Shown here one piece after another: positions 52,909 through 62,619 of a stretch of DNA of 64,000 bases (position 1 is the first letter of the stretch; each line of letters starts with the position of its first letter). The notes under the pieces were generated by a model. It was not told the origin of the DNA and did not search any database. It saw nothing but the letters and a program-made list of their open reading frames with translations. The DNA is from Flavobacterium sp. 90 (GTDB lineage: Bacteria > Bacteroidota > Bacteroidia > Flavobacteriales > Flavobacteriaceae), in contig NZ_SMGE01000001.1 of NCBI RefSeq assembly GCF_004339525.1, positions 1,116,001-1,180,000 on the forward strand, given 5' to 3'. The position numbers and the translations under genes were made by a program.

Positions 52909-53631
52909 TTATTTTGTGCAAACTACTTGTTCCGTAAACCTAAGGTCAATTTTATTGTATTTATATAACGAACTATCTAAAACTGCTTTTTGAAAAAAAG
53001 CTTTATAGTTTCTAAATTTCTTATCAACATTCATCGTTCTGCCAAAATCGATGACGTAATTATAATTTCGATTAAACATTTTTAGGCTGCCATTCGGCAT
53101 AATTTGTATTGCAATGATGTTTTTTTTCAAAAACGCATCGTCATAAATTGTGCGAAATAAAGCAGCTAAATCTTCGTTATTTTTTTTATTTATTGCCCCC
53201 GAAACAAGTGGAACCCGCGACGTAAAATTGTCCGACAAAGGCATTTTATTACCCTCATAGTCAATATAAAAAGATTGATCACCATCATAAACTCGCGCTA
53301 TTGGTGTCTTCTGTTTTACTACCGCTTTTAAGACGCCATCGATACTTACAAAAACGTCTGACTTTTCAATCATGTCTTGCGTATCAAGGGTTTTTTCTAT
53401 CTTATTCAAATCTAGTTCATCTTTTCGGATACTGGAAGCGTCTCTTTTATTTTCTATCAACAATTTATTAACCGTTTCCGGCTTCACAAAAAGCGTATTT
53501 TCTCCTACAAAAACAACCATCGATTTCTTCAATTTTCGATCTCCATTTCGATGTTGAGCAAAAGAATATAAAAAAAGAACAAGCCCTAAAATGAGAAATA
53601 ATCGAATATTTGTCCAATTAAATATTTTCAT
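52909..53631 (-). CDS. ftsQ: Cell division protein FtsQ
   Basis: A short bitopic membrane protein (240 aa): one helix at about 8-26 (IRLFLILGLVLFLYSFA), then a periplasmic part with a POTRA-like fold (MVVFVGENTLFVKPETVNKLL) and a beta-rich end (YNKIDLRFTEQVV). FtsQ links the early and late parts of the divisome. Sequence similarity in the family is low, so the call rests on topology and position between murC (14-nt overlap) and ftsA. Confidence 0.9.
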   Translation of the reverse strand: MKIFNWTNIRLFLILGLVLFLYSFAQHRNGDRKLKKSMVVFVGENTLFVKPETVNKLLIENKRDASSIRKDELDLNKIEKTLDTQDMIEKSDVFVSIDGVLKAVVKQKTPIARVYDGDQSFYIDYEGNKMPLSDNFTSRVPLVSGAINKKNNEDLAALFRTIYDDAFLKKNIIAIQIMPNGSLKMFNRNYNYVIDFGRTMNVDKKFRNYKAFFQKAVLDSSLYKYNKIDLRFTEQVVCTK

Positions 53632-54967
53632 TTAGCATTTTTTTAATTGACGGAACCATTTCACCAATATCACCAGCTCCTATTGTCACAATTATTGGCG
53701 CATCACTGGCTTTGATCTCCGCTAATAAATCACTTTTTGCAACAATTTTCTTGTTCGAATTTGTCATTTTACCCAACAGCCAATCCGATGTAATTCCTTC
53801 CATCGGTAATTCGCGTGCAGGATAAATATCCATTAAAAACACTTCATCAAACTGCGATAAACTTTCAGCAAATCCATCTGCAAAATCTCTTGTTCTGCTA
53901 AATAAATGCGGCTGAAAAATCGCTAATACTTTACGATTTGGATACAATTCCCTAACCGCTTGATGTACAGCATTTATTTCTGTTGGATGATGCGCATAAT
54001 CATCTATATAAACCAACTTTTCAGATTTAATCTGATAAGAAAAACGTCTTCTGATTCCGTTGAATGATGCAATGGCTTTTGCGATGGCATCGGTCGGGGT
54101 GCCAAAAGTTTTTGCCATCGCAATAGCCATTAAACCATTCATTAAATTGTGTTTTCCAGGCAATCCAAAATGCAAATCCTTCATGATTTCTGATGGAGTT
54201 TCTACATCAAAAACATAGCTTCCATCTTCAATACGTACATTGAACGCTTTATATATAGCATCTTCATTTATAGCACATTGAACGCCCTCCAGAGGCAATT
54301 CTTTGGTTATAAACAGCTTATTCTTGTCTTCTACTTTTGAAGCAAATTCTACAAACGATTCTTCAATAGCTTCACTTGTTCCGTAAATATCCAAATGATC
54401 TGCATCCATTGACGTGATACAGGCAATATTTGGATGTAAATGCAAGAATGAACGATCAAATTCATCTGCTTCTACAACCGTTACAGTTTTTCCGCTTCCA
54501 ATTAAATTAGAATTATAATTCTCTACAATTCCACCAACGAAAGCCGTAACATCAGCTCCGCTTTCAAATAAAATATGTCCAAGAATACTTGATGTTGTAG
54601 TTTTTCCATGTGTTCCGGCAACAGCAAAACTAAAAGTGTCTTTGGTAATAATTCCTAATACCTCGGCACGTTTTTTAATTTCATAATTTCTTTCGATAAA
54701 ATAATTCCACTCTGAATGTGATTTTGGAACCGCAGGCGTAAAAATTACCAACGTATTCTCTGCATAATACTCACTTGGAATCAAACTAATATTATCTTCA
54801 AAATGAATATCAATACCACTTTCTATCAATTCGCTTGTTAACATTGACGGCGTTTTGTCGTAACCAGAAACCTGTTTCCCTATGTTTTTAAAATAGCGAG
54901 CCAGAGCACTCATTCCGATGCCTCCAATACCAATAAAATAAACGTTTTGTATTTGATTTAAATTCAT
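53618..54967 (-). CDS. murC: UDP-N-acetylmuramate--L-alanine ligase MurC
   Basis: ATP-dependent ligase adding the first residue, L-Ala, to UDP-MurNAc. The Rossmann start IQNVYFIGIGGIGMSALARY, the P-loop AGTHGKTTTSSILGHIL, the metal region DADHLDIYG and the C-terminal DDYAHHPTEI are clear MurC marks. At 449 residues it is of usual size. It overlaps ftsQ by 14 nt and lies about 150 nt from murG. Confidence 0.97.
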   Translation of the reverse strand: MNLNQIQNVYFIGIGGIGMSALARYFKNIGKQVSGYDKTPSMLTSELIESGIDIHFEDNISLIPSEYYAENTLVIFTPAVPKSHSEWNYFIERNYEIKKRAEVLGIITKDTFSFAVAGTHGKTTTSSILGHILFESGADVTAFVGGIVENYNSNLIGSGKTVTVVEADEFDRSFLHLHPNIACITSMDADHLDIYGTSEAIEESFVEFASKVEDKNKLFITKELPLEGVQCAINEDAIYKAFNVRIEDGSYVFDVETPSEIMKDLHFGLPGKHNLMNGLMAIAMAKTFGTPTDAIAKAIASFNGIRRRFSYQIKSEKLVYIDDYAHHPTEINAVHQAVRELYPNRKVLAIFQPHLFSRTRDFADGFAESLSQFDEVFLMDIYPARELPMEGITSDWLLGKMTNSNKKIVAKSDLLAEIKASDAPIIVTIGAGDIGEMVPSIKKMLNENI

Positions 54968-55119
54968 TTCTATTTAATTTTGAGCTATTTACAAGTTGCT
55001 TTATTATGTAAAGAACTAGTAACTAAGTCTTTGTAATTTTATATTTTAATAACCCAAAACGCTTAAAAATAGCGTCCTAACTTTTTACTTTTGTTCTATA
55101 ATTTTCGAAAAAAGTTATA

Positions 55120-56205
55120 TTATAACAACTTTTTAATCTGATCCACAATCACTTTCGTTGCATTTGGCATTGCCAGTTTCTTGATGTTATCACTTAGTTG
55201 TTTTTGTTTTCCCTGATCTTTCAATAAAGCTTCAAAAACAATACTAAATTCATTCTCCAATTCTGATTCTTTCAATAAAATTGCTCCTTTTGCATCTACA
55301 ATTGCCTGCGCATTTTTTGTCTGATGATCTTCGGCAACATTTGGCGACGGAATAAAAATCACCGGTTTCCCAACAATACATAATTCTGAAACCGATGACG
55401 CTCCTGCTCGCGAAATAATCACATCTGCAGCAGCATACACAAAATCCATTCTTTCTATGAAATCAACTACTCTAACGTTTTGTTGATTGTGTTTTTTATA
55501 ATCTTCAAAATATAATTTTCCGCACTGCCAGATGATTTGTACATCTTGCGAAAGCATATTTTGCAATTCTTTTTCAATTAACTGATTGATTCTTCTTGCT
55601 CCTAAACTTCCTCCTAAAACCAATAATGTTTTTTTATTCGGGTCTAAACCATAAAAAGCAATTGCTTCATCACGTTTACTTTCAATATCTATTAAATCCT
55701 GACGAACCGGATTCCCGGTTAAAACAATTTTTTCTTTAGGAAAAAATCTTTCCAAATTTTCATAAGCAACACAAATTGCGTTTGCTTTTTTACTCAACAG
55801 TTTATTCGTAATTCCCGGAAAAGAATTTTGCTCCTGAACTATTGTCGGAATTCCTGCCGAGCCAGCCGCTTGCAATAATGGTCCGCTGGCAAAACCTCCG
55901 GTACCTATTACTACGTTTGGTTTAAACTGCTTGATAATTCGTCTTGACTCTAACAAACTTGTTGCCAATTTTAGCGGAAACATTAAATTTTGCAATGTTA
56001 ATTTTCTTTGTAAACCAGCTATCCAAAGACCTTTTATTTCGTAACCTGCCTGAGGCACTTTTTGCATTTCCATTTTATCTCTGGCACCTACAAAAAGAAA
56101 TTCAGCATCAGGAAATTGTAATTTTAATTCATTTGCAATCGCAATTGCCGGATAAATATGTCCTCCAGTCCCACCGCCACTTAGTATGAATTTATACTTT
56201 GTCAT
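55120..56205 (-). CDS. murG: UDP-GlcNAc--lipid I transferase MurG
   Basis: A GT-B glycosyltransferase that makes lipid II from lipid I at the inner face of the membrane. The N-terminal [19 protein letters not shown] loop and the C-terminal [39 protein letters not shown] region fit the family. At 361 residues it is typical. ftsW is 38 nt upstream and murC is downstream. Confidence 0.97.
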   Translation of the reverse strand: MTKYKFILSGGGTGGHIYPAIAIANELKLQFPDAEFLFVGARDKMEMQKVPQAGYEIKGLWIAGLQRKLTLQNLMFPLKLATSLLESRRIIKQFKPNVVIGTGGFASGPLLQAAGSAGIPTIVQEQNSFPGITNKLLSKKANAICVAYENLERFFPKEKIVLTGNPVRQDLIDIESKRDEAIAFYGLDPNKKTLLVLGGSLGARRINQLIEKELQNMLSQDVQIIWQCGKLYFEDYKKHNQQNVRVVDFIERMDFVYAAADVIISRAGASSVSELCIVGKPVIFIPSPNVAEDHQTKNAQAIVDAKGAILLKESELENEFSIVFEALLKDQGKQKQLSDNIKKLAMPNATKVIVDQIKKLL

Positions 56206-56243
56206 ATTCTTTAAAATTATAACGCTTAAAAATTATCCTGTTT

Positions 56244-57560
56244 CTAAGCTTTATTTAATACTGCATTCATTGGATTTCTGGAAGTATCTTCGATCGAATA
56301 CATTCCTTCTTCTTCATATATTTTTTCGTCAGCCGGCAAATCTTCTTCTGATAATTCTTTATCAATTAATCGTTGAAGTGCTTCTTTACGTCTTTCTTTT
56401 TCTTCATTTTCTTCTGCTATTTCTTCATCTTTTTTAGTCACGCTAATGATAATTCCAAGCGAGAAACAAGTCATCCAAATCGAACTACCTCCAGAACTTA
56501 TCAGCGGAAGCGTTTGTCCTGTTACCGGCAATAATTCTACAGCAACCGCCATATTAATCATCGCCTGAAATATCATCGGAAATCCGAGCCCGACGACGAC
56601 TAATTTTCCAAACAAAGTCGTAGCTTTATGTGATGCTATTACAAAACGGAACAATAACAACAAGTACAAAACCAATATCGATACTCCGCCTACTAATCCA
56701 TATTCTTCAACAATAATCGCATAAATAAAATCTGAAGATGATTGAGGTAAAAAGTTCTTCTGAACACTTTTACCCGGTCCTAATCCTCCTAGTTTTCCAG
56801 ATGCAATCGCGATTTTTGCCTTTTCGATTTGATAATCATCTTCATCAGGTTTATCTGTGGTAAAATTCATAATACGACTTTCCCAAGTTGAAACCCTGCT
56901 AAAGAATCTTGAATCCGGAAAAGCTTTTGCCACTAAAAGGAAAAACGCTAACATTGCAATTCCAGAACCTATAATAAATCCAATATATTTTAATGGATAC
57001 TTACCAATAAATGTCAGCATCATAACCATTGAAAAAATCAACGCTGTTGTCGAAAAGTTTGCTGGCAAAATAAGTGCCAATGTTATAAAAACTGGCAACC
57101 AAAGTTGAATTAGTGAAGCTTGAAACGGCTCATTCTCATCTCTGGTTTTTGACAAATAACGCGCTACAAATATGAATAATATACTTGCCGCCAAAGTCGA
57201 AGTTTGAAACGTAATACCAATAAATGGCACCTGAATCCAACGACTCGCATTTGCGCCGGCAATTACAGTTCCTTTCAACAATGTATAAAGCAATAAAAAC
57301 CAAACAATTGGCAAAGCTATTTTAGAAATCGCTCTAAAATAATGATACGGAACTCTGTGTACCCAATAAATAATCAGGAATCCAATACAAACGTGAGCTA
57401 AATGTTTTACCAAATATCCCAGTGTATTTCCGGTTCCGTGACCAATATATGCCAGATTACTACTCGCACTAAAAACTGGCATAAACGAAAACAGTGCTAA
57501 TAAAGCCACGAATGACCATATTACTCTATCTCCTTTTAGTTTGTTTACTAGTTCTTTCAT
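56244..57560 (-). CDS. ftsW: Lipid II polymerase / division protein FtsW
   Basis: A SEDS-family membrane protein with about ten helices; it builds glycan strands at the septum with its partner FtsI. Seen are FGITFQTSTLAA-type helices, the SEDS motif KSVQKNFLPQSSSDFIYAIIVEE, and PLISSGGSSIW. The C-terminal 60 residues are a charged cytoplasmic tail rich in Glu. The ATG at 57558-57560 partly overlaps the left arm of a repeat cassette (57559-58044). Confidence 0.94.
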   Translation of the reverse strand: MKELVNKLKGDRVIWSFVALLALFSFMPVFSASSNLAYIGHGTGNTLGYLVKHLAHVCIGFLIIYWVHRVPYHYFRAISKIALPIVWFLLLYTLLKGTVIAGANASRWIQVPFIGITFQTSTLAASILFIFVARYLSKTRDENEPFQASLIQLWLPVFITLALILPANFSTTALIFSMVMMLTFIGKYPLKYIGFIIGSGIAMLAFFLLVAKAFPDSRFFSRVSTWESRIMNFTTDKPDEDDYQIEKAKIAIASGKLGGLGPGKSVQKNFLPQSSSDFIYAIIVEEYGLVGGVSILVLYLLLLFRFVIASHKATTLFGKLVVVGLGFPMIFQAMINMAVAVELLPVTGQTLPLISSGGSSIWMTCFSLGIIISVTKKDEEIAEENEEKERRKEALQRLIDKELSEEDLPADEKIYEEEGMYSIEDTSRNPMNAVLNKA

Positions 57561-58044
57561 TTTAGATTTCTGATTTTAGATTATTTTAAAATCTTACCTC
57601 TTAATTTTTATTATTTAATCTATTATTTACTGTCTTTAAACTGCTAACGAAAATAGCGGTTAACTCATTTCCTTCTTTCCAAATTATCTCTAACTCAGAT
57701 TTTGCAATCCACATTTTTTCTTTTATAATTTCCAGCCAAAATAAAGTTTCATCAGATTCTTCTAAAACTATATTCATTTTAGAAACAAATTCTCGATCAC
57801 TTCTTGCTCTGCAAACTGCTCTGTAATTTGCTCCAACCGATGTACCACTTCTCACTATTTGATTTGCAATTACTTTTACTACATATGTTGTTGGCAATTT
57901 TTCTGCTAAATCAATTATCATCAAAGAGAACTTTTTAGTTCTCAACTTCATTTCATCCGTCATCATCATTAAAAGAACTTATATTCTATTTTTGAATTCA
58001 AAGTCTAGAAAACAATCTAAAATCTAAAATCAGAAATCTAAAAT
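57559..58044. repeat. Inverted-repeat cassette carrying a four-helix-bundle gene, murD/ftsW junction
   Basis: Arms 57559-57582 and 58021-58044 are exact 24-bp reverse complements (ATTTTAGATTTCTGATTTTA and on). The left arm touches the start codon of ftsW and the right arm touches the stop of murD. The only gene inside is the four-helix-bundle ORF 57601-57969. Gene-free copies using the same words lie at 20794-20938 and 48654-48698. Confidence 0.75.
57601..57969 (-). CDS. Four-helix-bundle protein (23S rRNA intervening-sequence protein family), 122 aa
   Basis: The family signature appears as NQIVRSGTSVGANYRAVCRA and RSDREFVSKMNIVLEESDET, followed by LFWLEIIKE. Members are encoded in 23S rRNA intervening sequences of some bacteria and elsewhere in genomes; Avd of diversity-generating retroelements is a relative. 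No rRNA, reverse transcriptase or variable repeat is near. The basic, helical protein has no known role in division. It is the only gene within inverted arms between murD and ftsW, in the same direction as both. Confidence 0.88.
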   Translation of the reverse strand: MMMTDEMKLRTKKFSLMIIDLAEKLPTTYVVKVIANQIVRSGTSVGANYRAVCRARSDREFVSKMNIVLEESDETLFWLEIIKEKMWIAKSELEIIWKEGNELTAIFVSSLKTVNNRLNNKN

Positions 58045-59375
58045 TATAGATTGTGTACTGCTTGTTTAAATTGTTTTCCACGATCTTCGTAGTTTTCGAA
58101 TAAATCGAAACTTGCACAGGCCGGTGACAATAAAACTGTATCTCCTTTTTCTGTTAAACGTTGCGCTGTTTTTACAGCATCGTTCATATTATTTACTTCA
58201 ACCATGATATCAACAACATTTCCAAAAGCCTCAATAATCTTACGATTATCGATTCCTAAGCAGATAATTGCTTTCACTTTTTCACGAACTAACGACATCA
58301 ATTCGTTGTAATCATTTCCTTTATCAACTCCTCCAACAATCCAAACCGTTGGAACATTCATACTGTCTAAAGCAAAGAATGTAGCGTTTACATTTGTTGC
58401 TTTTGAATCATTGATATATTGTACATTCTGAATTTTAAGTACTTTCTCTAAACGGTGTTCAACACCTTGAAAATTTGATAAACTTTCGCGAATTGTTGCA
58501 TTTCTAATCTGCATCAATTTCGCCACGGAGCTTGCTGCCATTGCGTTTTTCATGTTATGTTTTCCTTCTAACGCAATGTGTTCTGTTTCCATTGTAAACT
58601 CTTCTTGGTTGATCTTTATTTCCATTTTGTTGTTATTTATAGAAGCCCCTTCAGTGAATGTTTTAGACAATGAAAAAGGAATTAATTTTGCTTTTGTTGT
58701 GTTATTTTTTAACCATTCCGTAATCGCTTCATCATCTGCATCGTAAATAAGATAATCGCTTTCCGTCTGATTCATTGTTATTCGAAACTTTGAATCAATA
58801 TATTTTTGATATTTATATTCGTATCGGTCTAAATGATCTGGACTAATATTTGTAATTATTGCAATATCAGGCCTGTAATCTATAATTCCATCAAGCTGAA
58901 AACTACTTAACTCCAGCACATAGGCATCAAATTTATTCTCGGCTACCTGCCAGGCAAAACTTTTCCCAATATTTCCTCCTAAACCAACATTCAAACCTGC
59001 CGATTTCAGCAAATGATGTGTTAACATTGTTGTAGTCGTTTTACCGTTACTACCTGTAATTCCAATTGTCAGCGCTTCTGTAAAAGGTTTCGCAAACTCA
59101 ATTTCCGAGATTACCTTAATTCCCGCAGCGATAAGCTTTTGTACTATTGGAGATTTTTCAGGAATTCCCGGACTTTTCATCACCACATCGGCGTTTAAAA
59201 TCAGGTCCTCAGTATGCTGTTCCTCTTCCCAGGCAATTTTATTAATGATAAGAACTTCTTTATAACTTTCTTTTATCTTTCCAAAATCCGATACAAAAAC
59301 ATCATATCCTTTTTTCTTCCCAAGAATAGCGGTACCAACACCACTTTCTCCTCCTCCTAAAACAACTAATCTCAT
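58044..59375 (-). CDS. murD: UDP-MurNAc-L-alanine--D-glutamate ligase MurD
   Basis: ATP-dependent ligase that adds D-Glu. Seen are the N-terminal LVVLGGGESGVGTAILGKK, the P-loop GITGSNGKTTTTMLTHHLL, NISPDHLDRYEYKYQKY and the C-terminal DSKATNVNATFFAL. At 443 residues the length is typical. It is flanked on both sides by four-helix-bundle cassettes: one between mraY and murD and the other between murD and ftsW. Confidence 0.97.
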   Translation of the reverse strand: MRLVVLGGGESGVGTAILGKKKGYDVFVSDFGKIKESYKEVLIINKIAWEEEQHTEDLILNADVVMKSPGIPEKSPIVQKLIAAGIKVISEIEFAKPFTEALTIGITGSNGKTTTTMLTHHLLKSAGLNVGLGGNIGKSFAWQVAENKFDAYVLELSSFQLDGIIDYRPDIAIITNISPDHLDRYEYKYQKYIDSKFRITMNQTESDYLIYDADDEAITEWLKNNTTKAKLIPFSLSKTFTEGASINNNKMEIKINQEEFTMETEHIALEGKHNMKNAMAASSVAKLMQIRNATIRESLSNFQGVEHRLEKVLKIQNVQYINDSKATNVNATFFALDSMNVPTVWIVGGVDKGNDYNELMSLVREKVKAIICLGIDNRKIIEAFGNVVDIMVEVNNMNDAVKTAQRLTEKGDTVLLSPACASFDLFENYEDRGKQFKQAVHNL

Positions 59376-59384
59376 AGGCTATGT

Positions 59385-59837
59385 AATTAAAAATTTAGAA
59401 TTAAAAATTAAAAATCAACTGTGACCTTTAACCAAATTCCTATTTTCCTTTTAGGGTTATTATAATTTTCGCTAATATTCTGCAAATTTCATTAGCCTCA
59501 CCAAAGATGCTGTCGAATTCACTTACAGAGATATAATCTGTTGCTTTCAATAATTTCAACCAATAAATTGTTTCTCTAGCTTCTTTATATGAAATTTCAA
59601 GCTTAAACAAGAACTCTTTATCAGAACGTCCTCCAATTGATTCTTCGATATTTGCTCCAATTGAAGTTCCACATCTTAAAATCTGTTTACTCAAAACAAA
59701 CTCTTTCTTTTTAGTGGTTAGATATTTATACAAATTGATTATTCTAACTGCAAAAAGGAATGATTTATCCTGAATAATATTTTCTTTCATTTTTAAGAAC
59801 GTGCAATACTTTAATTTTTAATTCTCAATTTTTAATT
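59385..59837. repeat. Inverted-repeat cassette carrying a second four-helix-bundle gene, mraY/murD junction
   Basis: Arms 59385-59412 and 59810-59837 are 28-bp reverse complements with one mismatch, made of AATTAAAAATT-type words different from those of the neighbour cassette. The outer edges are 9 nt from the murD start and 6 nt from the mraY stop. The only gene inside is 59440-59790. Confidence 0.65.
59440..59790 (-). CDS. Four-helix-bundle protein, second subtype, 116 aa
   Basis: The family pattern is seen as KQILRCGTSIGANIEESIGG, RSDKEFLFKLEISYKEARET and IYWLKLLKATDYI. The sequence differs strongly from the four-helix-bundle protein at 57601-57969 (SIGANIEE against SVGANYRA, KEARETIYWL against EESDETLFWL), so the two are not a recent duplication. 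No known role in cell-wall synthesis. It lies alone in an inverted-repeat cassette between mraY and murD. Confidence 0.88.
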   Translation of the reverse strand: MKENIIQDKSFLFAVRIINLYKYLTTKKKEFVLSKQILRCGTSIGANIEESIGGRSDKEFLFKLEISYKEARETIYWLKLLKATDYISVSEFDSIFGEANEICRILAKIIITLKGK

Positions 59838-59843
59838 GAAATT

Positions 59844-61073
59844 CTATCTTAGTTTTAAAGTAACAATTGATAATATGGCTAACATAATGGCAACAATCCA
59901 AAAACGAGTTACGATTTTACTTTCATGATATCCTTTCTTTTGATAATGATGATGAAGAGGCGACATCAGAAAGATTCTGCGTCCTTCACCAAAACGTTTT
60001 TTAGTGAATTTAAAATAACTCACTTGCAAAACCACTGAGAAATTCTCCACTAAAAAGATTCCGCACAATAAAGGAATCAATAATTCTTTTCGAACTGCGA
60101 TTGCCAGAACTGCAATGATTCCACCAATAGTCAAACTTCCTGTATCTCCCATAAAAACAGATGCGGGATAAGAATTGTACCAAAGAAAACCAATCAGAGA
60201 ACCAACAAATGCAGATATAAACACGGTCATTTCTCCCGAATTGGGGATATACATAATATTCAAATAATTAGAGAATATGATATTACCGGAAACAAACGTA
60301 AATATTCCGAGTGCTAAAACAGATATTGCCGAAGTTCCCGCTGCGAGACCATCGATACCATCTGTTAAATTTGCTCCGTTTGAAACTGCTGTAATAATAA
60401 AAATCACAACCGGAATAAAAATTAACCAAGCCCATTTTTCATATCCTTCTCCTGTCCATGCCAACAATTCGGCATAATCAAATTCATTGTTTTTTACAAA
60501 AGGAATTGTCGTTGCTGTTGATTTCTCTTCCATTGGAGCAGGCATAACAACCGCTGTGCTTACATTTTTTTGAGTTCCAATATATCCTGTATCAGTTCTT
60601 ACTGTAACTGCCGGATTAAAATACAAAACAGTTCCAACGATAAGTCCTAAACCAACCTGACCAATAACTTTAAAAATTCCTTTAAGACCTGCTTTATCTT
60701 TTTTAAATATTTTAATATAATCATCTATAAAACCAATTGTTCCCATCCAAAGTGTGGTTACAATAAGCAAAACAATGTAAATATTATGCAAACGAGCAAA
60801 CAACAAAACCGGCAAAAGAGTAGCAAAAATGATAATCAATCCACCCATTGTTGGCGTTCCTGCTTTTTCATTTTGACCTTGTAAACCCAATTCACGAACT
60901 GTTTCACCAACTTGTTGATTACGCAAAAAATTGATAATTCTTTTTCCGTAAATCGTCGACAAAAGCAACGAAAGCATTAACGCTAAAGCTGATCTAAAAG
61001 TGATGTATTGAAAAACTCCAGTTCCCGGGATATCCAGTGTTTTATCGAAATATTCAAATAAATAGTATAGCAT
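59844..61073 (-). CDS. mraY: Phospho-MurNAc-pentapeptide transferase MraY
   Basis: An integral membrane enzyme with about ten helices that makes lipid I on undecaprenyl phosphate. The marks are [37 protein letters not shown] with the catalytic Asp pair, [17 protein letters not shown], and [12 protein letters not shown] loop insertion of about 60 residues (about 155-215) between helices is typical of this phylum. At 409 residues it is longer than the E. coli enzyme (360) for that reason. Confidence 0.97.
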   Translation of the reverse strand: MLYYLFEYFDKTLDIPGTGVFQYITFRSALALMLSLLLSTIYGKRIINFLRNQQVGETVRELGLQGQNEKAGTPTMGGLIIIFATLLPVLLFARLHNIYIVLLIVTTLWMGTIGFIDDYIKIFKKDKAGLKGIFKVIGQVGLGLIVGTVLYFNPAVTVRTDTGYIGTQKNVSTAVVMPAPMEEKSTATTIPFVKNNEFDYAELLAWTGEGYEKWAWLIFIPVVIFIITAVSNGANLTDGIDGLAAGTSAISVLALGIFTFVSGNIIFSNYLNIMYIPNSGEMTVFISAFVGSLIGFLWYNSYPASVFMGDTGSLTIGGIIAVLAIAVRKELLIPLLCGIFLVENFSVVLQVSYFKFTKKRFGEGRRIFLMSPLHHHYQKKGYHESKIVTRFWIVAIMLAILSIVTLKLR

Positions 61074-61155
61074 ATTTTATATTTTTTAAATTCCAATTTA
61101 GAAATTCCAAATTCCAATTATTGTGGTGGTATTTGAACTTAAAAATTTATTTTTA

Positions 61156-62619
61156 TTATTTGTTTAGTTGATCTAAGATTTCTTTTACAGTTTCCATATC
61201 ATCAAAATGATGACGAACTCCGCTTATCTCCTGATAAGTTTCGTGACCTTTTCCTGCAATCAGAATAATATCATTTGGCTGAGCCAATTGACAAGCCGTT
61301 TTTATAGCTTGTTTACGATCGGTAATCCTTAATATTTTTTTATAATTATGCGCTTCAACTCCTTTTTCCATTTCGTCTAAAATCACTTCAGGATCTTCGT
61401 TTCTTGGATTATCAGAAGTTAAAATTGCTTTATCACTAAGATCTGTAGCAATTTTTGCCATAATTGGTCTTTTCGTTTTATCTCTGTTTCCGCCACAACC
61501 AACAACAGTAATCAATTGTTCGTTTTTGGTACGGATATCATTAATTGTTTTTAACACATTATCCAATGCATCCGGCGTATGCGCATAATCTACAATTGCC
61601 GTAATATTTCCTTCCGAAACAATATATTGAAAACGACCAGAAACACTCTCTAAATCAGACAATAAGCGCAACGCTTCCAGACTATCCATTCCAAGTTCAA
61701 CAGCAGTTCCGTAAATTGCCAAAACATTATAAGCATTAAAAGTCCCGATAAGTTTTACCCAAACTTCATTGTCATTTACTTTTAATAATAATCCTGACAA
61801 CTGACTTTCTAATATTGTGGCTTTAAAATCAGCATAAGATTTCAAGGCATATGTAAATTTTCTTGCCACTGTGTTTTGCAACATCACAGTTCCGTTTTTA
61901 TCGTCAACGTTTGATAATGCAAAAGCAGTTTTTGGCAATGAATCAAAAAATGACTTTTTTACATCTCTGTATTCTGCAAAAGTTGGATGATAATCTAAAT
62001 GATCGTGAGAAAGATTGGTAAAAATCCCTCCAACAAAATGCAACGCTTCTGTTCTCTTTTGATGAATTCCATGAGAACTCACTTCCATAAAACAATGTGT
62101 GACACCCGCTTCAATCATTTCATTTAGATAATGATTTATTGTGATAGAATCTGGCGTTGTATGTGTTGCAGGATATTCCGTTTCATCAACCATAATTTTT
62201 ACCGTTGATAATAAACCAACTTTAAATCCTGCTTTTTGAAACAACTGGAACAACAATGATGCAATCGTGGTTTTACCATTTGTTCCCGTAACACCAACTA
62301 ATTTTAATTTTTCAGAAGGATTTCCAAAATAATTAGCCGCCAAAAAAGCCAATGCTGTATTGGTATCTTTTACTTGTATATAGGTAATTCCTTTTTCAAT
62401 ATTCTCAGGCAAAGTATCGCAAATAATCGCAATAGCACCCAACTCGATCGCTTTCTGGATATAATCATGTCCATCAGAAAGTGATCCGCGAATTGCCACA
62501 AAAACATCACTTGCTTCAATTTTTCTTGAATCAAAATCAATTTTATGTATATCAATTTCAGTCGAACCCGTTACAGATTCAATTGCTACTTTGTATAATA
62601 TGTCTTTAAGTATTTTCAC
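61156..62619 (-). CDS. murE: UDP-MurNAc-tripeptide ligase MurE, meso-DAP type
   Basis: ATP-dependent ligase adding the third stem-peptide residue. P-loop GVTGTNGKTTIASLLFQLF, TNLSHDHLDYHPTFAEY, and C-terminal TSDNPRNEDPEVILDEM. The DNPR motif is that of enzymes selecting meso-diaminopimelate, so the cell wall is of the DAP type. The ATG overlaps the stop of the upstream penicillin-binding protein gene by 4 nt (ATGA). The 82-nt gap to mraY holds only short repeated TTCCAA words. Confidence 0.97.
   Translation of the reverse strand: MKILKDILYKVAIESVTGSTEIDIHKIDFDSRKIEASDVFVAIRGSLSDGHDYIQKAIELGAIAIICDTLPENIEKGITYIQVKDTNTALAFLAANYFGNPSEKLKLVGVTGTNGKTTIASLLFQLFQKAGFKVGLLSTVKIMVDETEYPATHTTPDSITINHYLNEMIEAGVTHCFMEVSSHGIHQKRTEALHFVGGIFTNLSHDHLDYHPTFAEYRDVKKSFFDSLPKTAFALSNVDDKNGTVMLQNTVARKFTYALKSYADFKATILESQLSGLLLKVNDNEVWVKLIGTFNAYNVLAIYGTAVELGMDSLEALRLLSDLESVSGRFQYIVSEGNITAIVDYAHTPDALDNVLKTINDIRTKNEQLITVVGCGGNRDKTKRPIMAKIATDLSDKAILTSDNPRNEDPEVILDEMEKGVEAHNYKKILRITDRKQAIKTACQLAQPNDIILIAGKGHETYQEISGVRHHFDDMETVKEILDQLNK

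Noticed and set aside
57601..59790. Four-helix-bundle genes as Avd of a diversity-generating retroelement
   Set aside because: No reverse transcriptase and no pair of template/variable repeats are in the window.
61080..61150. AATTCCAA words between murE and mraY as a third cassette
   Set aside because: Only short direct words are seen, no inverted partner and no gene. It could be a remnant arm but I cannot support it.
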